The notes under the pieces: model-generated | What the model was told of the DNA's origin: nothing | Seen by the model: the letters and a program-made list of their open reading frames with translations, nothing else | The model's database searches: none | Position numbers and translations under genes: made by a program | Shown: positions 12,947-16,722 of the stretch, piece by piece | Layout of the letters: every line of letters starts with the position of its first letter | How positions within the stretch are numbered: the stretch's first letter is position 1 | Origin: an uncultured Bacilli bacterium | GTDB taxonomy: Bacteria; Bacillota_I; Bacilli_A; RFN20; CAG-631 | DNA length: 16,722 nt | Direction: 5' to 3' | Assembly: GCA_934215405.1 (NCBI GenBank) | Contig: CAKPZU010000040.1 | Coordinates: forward strand, 1-16,722

Positions 12947-15529
12947 GTGGATTTTGATTCTATAAGCTTTAAAGGTATTAATCGTCCATATCAAAAAAGA
13001 GTTTTAGATAACTTAGACTCTTATTTAAGCGATAATAAAATTCATATAGTTGCTCCAAGTGGGAGTGGAAAAACAACACTAGGCTTACAAATTATTAAGA
13101 AACTAAATAAAAGATGCTTAGTTTTAACACCAAGCATTGCTATACGTGAGCAATGGTTAAATCGTTTTAATAGTGATTTTATAAATTCTTCTAATTTAAT
13201 AAGTAATGAATTTAATGATAATGCTTTAATTATTTGTATTACCTATCAATCACTCCATCAAGCAATAAAAAAAGGCAAAGATATTGAGGATGAAGATAAA
13301 GAAATTGATTATTCAGCATTTAACTTAAAGGATTTTTTAAATAGAAATAATATTCAAACAATTTGCTTAGACGAATGCCATCACTTAAAAAATGATTGGT
13401 GGAAATCACTTGAAATATTAACTAGCTATATAGAAAATCCGTATATTATTTCATTAACAGCAACTCCGCCTTATGATTCAAGTATGCAAGAATTTGATAA
13501 ATATATTGATTTATGTGGGCCAATTGATGATGAAATTTTTCCTCTTGAGCTTATAAAGGATAATTGTATTTGCCCACATCATGATTATATTTATTTTTCA
13601 TATCCTTCAAAAAAGGAAGAAGAAACTATATTAAAATCATATTCAAATGGTATTAAAATATATGCTAAATATAAAAACAATCAGCAATTAATAGATTTAG
13701 TTTTAGGTAATAAGCATTTAAAAGAATTTTATAGCCTAAAGAATTTATATTATGAGGATGATCTTTATTTTCAAGCAATTATGACTTTTTTAATAGAAAA
13801 CAAACAAAAAGTCCCATTTTTTCTTAAACTTCTATTGAAAAATAAAAAGTTTGATATAGAAAAAATGCAAATTATATTACAAAAGGTATTGTTTGATGAT
13901 ACTTTATCATATGAAGCTAATAAAGCCTTTTTAACATCTTTAAAAAGGGAACTTTCAGCTTTAGGAGTTGTTAATAATCGTAAGGTTTGTATTGTTCATG
14001 ATGAAAGATGTAATCAAATAATGTCAATGTCCTTATCAAAGCTTAATTCAATTGAAGCTATTGTAAAAAGTGAATACACAGCATTAACAGATAATATGCA
14101 TTGCTTGATTTTAACTGACTATATTAAAAGTAATACTATAAGCTTAATTAATTCAAATACAGAAATTGATTGCTTTGGAACGATTCCTATTTTTGAGCAT
14201 TTAAGAAGATGTAATGTGGATGGTATAAGTCTTTGTTGTTTAACTGGGACAATTTGTATAATACCTAAAAATTGTTGTGATTATTTAAGTGATGAATTTG
14301 AATATAAAGAAATTAATAATTCAAATTATATTTCATTAAAAATAAATAATACTAATAAAAAGAGAATAGTTTTATTATTAACAGAATTTTTTGAAAAAAA
14401 TTTATTTAATGTTTTAATTGGAACAAAGGCTTTACTAGGTGAAGGTTGGGACTCACCAATTATTAATACTTTAATAATAGCAAGCTTTATTAATTCTTAT
14501 GTTTCTAGTAATCAAATGCGTGGAAGAGCTATTAGAACTAATAATGATGCTAATAAGGTTGCTAATATCTGGCATTTAGTTTGCTTAAATCCATATGACT
14601 TTAATTATTCTACTGATTACTATGCTTTAAAGAAACGTTTTCAAACCTTTGTTGGAATTGATGTAAATAATAATTTAATAGAAAATGGCTTAGAAAGATT
14701 AAACATAAATAGTATTCCTAAAAGTATTGATGATATTAATAGCTTAAATAATTATATGCTAAAGGAATCAAAAAATAAAGAAAAGGTTAAAGAAGCTTGG
14801 CTTACTTGTATAAATTCAGCTGCTGATATTTCATCCCTTAATAAAATTACAAGCGTTAGTAATAAAAGATTAAAAAAGGAATATTCATTTTTTGCTAGTT
14901 TAACTAATATTTTATTATGTGCTACTGCCTCATTTATTAATTATGGCTTATTAAAGAATTTATTAAGAAGTAATGTTTTAAATATAATTTCTATTCTTAT
15001 ATATTTAGTTATTCAAATTTTTATTGCTATTGCTTTTATAAAAAATTTTTTAACATTTATTCATTTATCAAAGCCACATAGAAAACTAAAACTATTAGGC
15101 TTTGTAACATTAAATGCTTTAAGAAAAGCCAAAATAATCCAATCAAATAATATTAAAATCAAAGTGCTTAAAGAAAAAAATAAATTTTCAAATATTTATT
15201 TACTTAATGCTTCAACATATGAGCAAGATATTTTTTCAACAGCAATTAAACAATTGTTAAATGATGTAAGCGAAGCAAGATATATTTTAGCTCTTCCTAA
15301 GTATTTCTTCCAGTTTGAATATTATGTTGTTCCAGACACTTTTAAAAAGAATAAAGATTTAGTTAAAATATTTAAAAAAGAGTTTTATAAATTTATTGGA
15401 CCTTCAGAAGCAGTATTTACTAAAAATAAACAAAATAGATTAAAAGTAATAAAGGCGAGAAGAATTTATGAAATAAAGTATAGCAATATTGAAATATTTA
15501 CTAAAAATAAATTATATAACAAAAAATAA
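12947..15529 (+). CDS. SF2 helicase-like ATPase with a C-terminal TM pair
   Basis: This 860-residue protein is a DEAD/DEAH-type superfamily 2 helicase-like ATPase. Visible are a Q-like RPYQ (13-16), Walker A APSGSGKTT (36-44), motif Ia TPSIAIREQW (61-70), motif II DECH (142-145), motif III LTATPP (170-175), the second RecA strand LILTDYI near 386, motif V GTKALLGEGWDSP (492-504) and motif VI QMRGRAIR (523-530) with arginine fingers. About 200 residues between 180 and 385 form a mostly helical insertion. Two hydrophobic segments follow at roughly 648-668 and 677-703, then about 150 soluble residues including EARYILALPKYFF and EYYVVP. No nuclease motif is seen. GTG is the start, with AAGGAG 8 bases before it. 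It follows the methyltransferase gene by 14 bases and ends in the terminator. The substrate is unknown. Confidence 0.88.
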   Translation: MDFDSISFKGINRPYQKRVLDNLDSYLSDNKIHIVAPSGSGKTTLGLQIIKKLNKRCLVLTPSIAIREQWLNRFNSDFINSSNLISNEFNDNALIICITYQSLHQAIKKGKDIEDEDKEIDYSAFNLKDFLNRNNIQTICLDECHHLKNDWWKSLEILTSYIENPYIISLTATPPYDSSMQEFDKYIDLCGPIDDEIFPLELIKDNCICPHHDYIYFSYPSKKEEETILKSYSNGIKIYAKYKNNQQLIDLVLGNKHLKEFYSLKNLYYEDDLYFQAIMTFLIENKQKVPFFLKLLLKNKKFDIEKMQIILQKVLFDDTLSYEANKAFLTSLKRELSALGVVNNRKVCIVHDERCNQIMSMSLSKLNSIEAIVKSEYTALTDNMHCLILTDYIKSNTISLINSNTEIDCFGTIPIFEHLRRCNVDGISLCCLTGTICIIPKNCCDYLSDEFEYKEINNSNYISLKINNTNKKRIVLLLTEFFEKNLFNVLIGTKALLGEGWDSPIINTLIIASFINSYVSSNQMRGRAIRTNNDANKVANIWHLVCLNPYDFNYSTDYYALKKRFQTFVGIDVNNNLIENGLERLNINSIPKSIDDINSLNNYMLKESKNKEKVKEAWLTCINSAADISSLNKITSVSNKRLKKEYSFFASLTNILLCATASFINYGLLKNLLRSNVLNIISILIYLVIQIFIAIAFIKNFLTFIHLSKPHRKLKLLGFVTLNALRKAKIIQSNNIKIKVLKEKNKFSNIYLLNASTYEQDIFSTAIKQLLNDVSEARYILALPKYFFQFEYYVVPDTFKKNKDLVKIFKKEFYKFIGPSEAVFTKNKQNRLKVIKARRIYEIKYSNIEIFTKNKLYNKK

Positions 15530-15553
15530 AGCCTTAGATGACTTTATTTTTTT
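15521..15553. terminator. Bidirectional terminator between helicase and LRR genes
   Basis: The arms AAAAAATAAAG (15521-15531) and CTTTATTTTTT (15542-15552) form a perfect 11-bp stem with a 10-base loop. A T-run closes it on the + strand and the A-run gives a U-tract on the - strand, so it can end both converging transcripts. The helicase stop codon TAA lies in the 5' arm. The stem is AT-rich with only one G-C pair, so it may be weak. Confidence 0.65.
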
Positions 15554-15560
15554 CTGGTTA

Positions 15561-16722
15561 TTAAGCATTTTCAATTTTAACCCATTTAGCATACAAATGT
15601 TCAATTTTATTATCAATTAATAAATTTAAATTATCATTATCTAATTTATTTGTATAGTTTTCGTCAAAGTATAATCCTTCAAAATCATATTCATCTTTAG
15701 GATCAGCAGGCGGTAAAAAATGATTAAGTCCACGATTAGCTATATCACGACATGTAAATGGAATTATTTCAACTTCATTGTCTGCGCCAATACGATATTT
15801 ATATATACTCACCATATATTCAATTGGAATTTCTTCTACTTGAATGTACATAAAATCATTATTATAGATATTACTTGTAAAAGTGCTTTCATCTATTTTA
15901 AATGTGTATTCATAGTATTTTTGCGAATTTGGAAGAGTATAAACATTTTTATTATTAATGAGTATATCATTATTGTTTATGGAAAAACTATCACCATTTT
16001 GTAGTTTATAATCCAATAGTAAATTGTTGTTTTTATCAACAAATTTAACATTTCCATCATTAACTAAATTAAGAGTTAAGTTTTCATTAATATTATTCCA
16101 TGTTCCTTTAATAGGGTAATATTTATTATTTTCATCAACAAAGCAAGTGTTATTATTGTCTAAATAGCTAGAAAAATCGTATTCATCTCCATAACTTAAT
16201 GTTTCATTGACAATTTTTCCATTAATATTCAATGAAGCATTAGTAATTATTTTAGAAAATGAATAATCTATTTCTTTATAATCAGGATCTTCTATATAAG
16301 TATTATATAAACTACTTGGCATATAAACATTTAGATTTGGATTATTACCTTTAAAAGATGAACTATATGCTATGGTATTTCTTAATATTGTGACTTTTTT
16401 TAAATGGCGATTATTGATAAATGCATCTGGCATTATATATTTTACATTACTTGGAATAGTTATTTCTTCAACAAGTGTATTATCGAACGCTCTGCCAGAA
16501 ATATATTTTATATCACTTAAATGAGTTTGATTAATAATTTTTTCTTCTCCTTTGTAACTTACTAAGCATTTACCTATTTTAGCAAAATCTTTTTGCTCTT
16601 TATACCATTTAGTTTCCAAAAATGGTTTTCCGTTTAGACATAACCATAAAGATGAACCATGAATGGTTTTTAAATTATTACAATTAAAAAACGAATTATT
16701 ATAAATAACTTCAACATTGCAT
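15561..16722 (-). CDS. BspA-like leucine-rich-repeat protein (5' end outside window)
   Basis: The frame is open from the stop to the right edge, so the N-terminus is missing. A TTG at 16619 looks like a start only because it is the first start-like codon; the 34 codons before it continue the repeat (VEVIYNNSFFNCNNLKTI). The N-terminal part has LRR_5/BspA-type repeats (IKYISGRAFDN, VKYIMPDAFINN) and the linker ETKWYKEQKDFAKIGKCLVSY that is common in gut Firmicutes surface LRR proteins. A middle region rich in Asn and beta-type sequence follows. The end resembles a Listeria-Bacteroides repeat (FEGLYFDENYTNKL, then HLYAKW). No LPXTG motif or C-terminal TM segment is seen; anchoring or secretion would depend on the missing N-terminus. 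A role in adhesion is inferred from the family. Confidence 0.82.
   Translation of the reverse strand, partial: CNVEVIYNNSFFNCNNLKTIHGSSLWLCLNGKPFLETKWYKEQKDFAKIGKCLVSYKGEEKIINQTHLSDIKYISGRAFDNTLVEEITIPSNVKYIMPDAFINNRHLKKVTILRNTIAYSSSFKGNNPNLNVYMPSSLYNTYIEDPDYKEIDYSFSKIITNASLNINGKIVNETLSYGDEYDFSSYLDNNNTCFVDENNKYYPIKGTWNNINENLTLNLVNDGNVKFVDKNNNLLLDYKLQNGDSFSINNNDILINNKNVYTLPNSQKYYEYTFKIDESTFTSNIYNNDFMYIQVEEIPIEYMVSIYKYRIGADNEVEIIPFTCRDIANRGLNHFLPPADPKDEYDFEGLYFDENYTNKLDNDNLNLLIDNKIEHLYAKWVKIENA

Noticed and set aside
15720..16004. Open + strand frame of 94 codons opposite the LRR gene
   Set aside because: It is Ile/Phe/Tyr-rich in the way expected of an antisense AT-rich frame, and has no ribosome binding site or recognisable motif.

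Overview
The window is very AT-rich DNA of a low-GC bacterium. Several features point to the Bacilli/Mollicutes side of the Firmicutes, probably an uncultured gut lineage. These are the sufC-sufD-sufS-sufU-sufB gene order with a zinc-type SufU, purine-rich Shine-Dalgarno sites (GGAGG, GAGGTG), AGA-dominated arginine codons, and a surface-type leucine-rich-repeat protein with WYxxQ linkers. TGA is a stop (it ends sufS, the guanylate-kinase-like gene and the flavoprotein gene) and Trp is TGG, so this is not a code-4 mycoplasma. The placement is inferred from gene content only.

Region 1 (1-4887, + strand) is a complete SUF iron-sulfur cluster assembly operon. Its promoter at 136-164 is overlapped by a perfect 9-bp inverted repeat. 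The five genes overlap or nearly touch. SufD is a short form without the usual N-terminal domain. SufU has CxD with an unusual Ile in place of the Gly of CGD.

Region 2 (4963-8863) holds an unrecognised protein that looks like a degenerate CotS/YutH-type kinase fold, a convergent DUF4434-like TIM-barrel protein, enolase, and a small Sfp-type phosphopantetheinyl transferase with its own promoter.

Region 3 (8853-11699, - strand) holds a DegV-family fatty-acid-binding protein with a good promoter and terminator. Downstream on the same strand are a BaiN/HI0933-type flavoprotein with an extended -10 promoter and a coupled two-TM protein of unknown function.

Region 4 (11793-15552, + strand) is a compact three-gene unit driven by an extended -10 promoter: a divergent guanylate-kinase-like P-loop protein, a TrmR/YrrM-type O-methyltransferase, and an 860-residue SF2 helicase-like ATPase carrying a C-terminal pair of transmembrane segments. 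It ends at a hairpin whose 5' arm contains the helicase stop codon. Converging on it is a BspA-like leucine-rich-repeat protein that runs off the right edge of the window.

The least ordinary items are the membrane-anchored helicase, the short SufD, the degenerate kinase-like protein after sufB and the palindromes over the sufC and degV promoters. No CRISPR array, insertion sequence, tRNA or rRNA was seen, and no gene-free stretch exceeds 300 bases.
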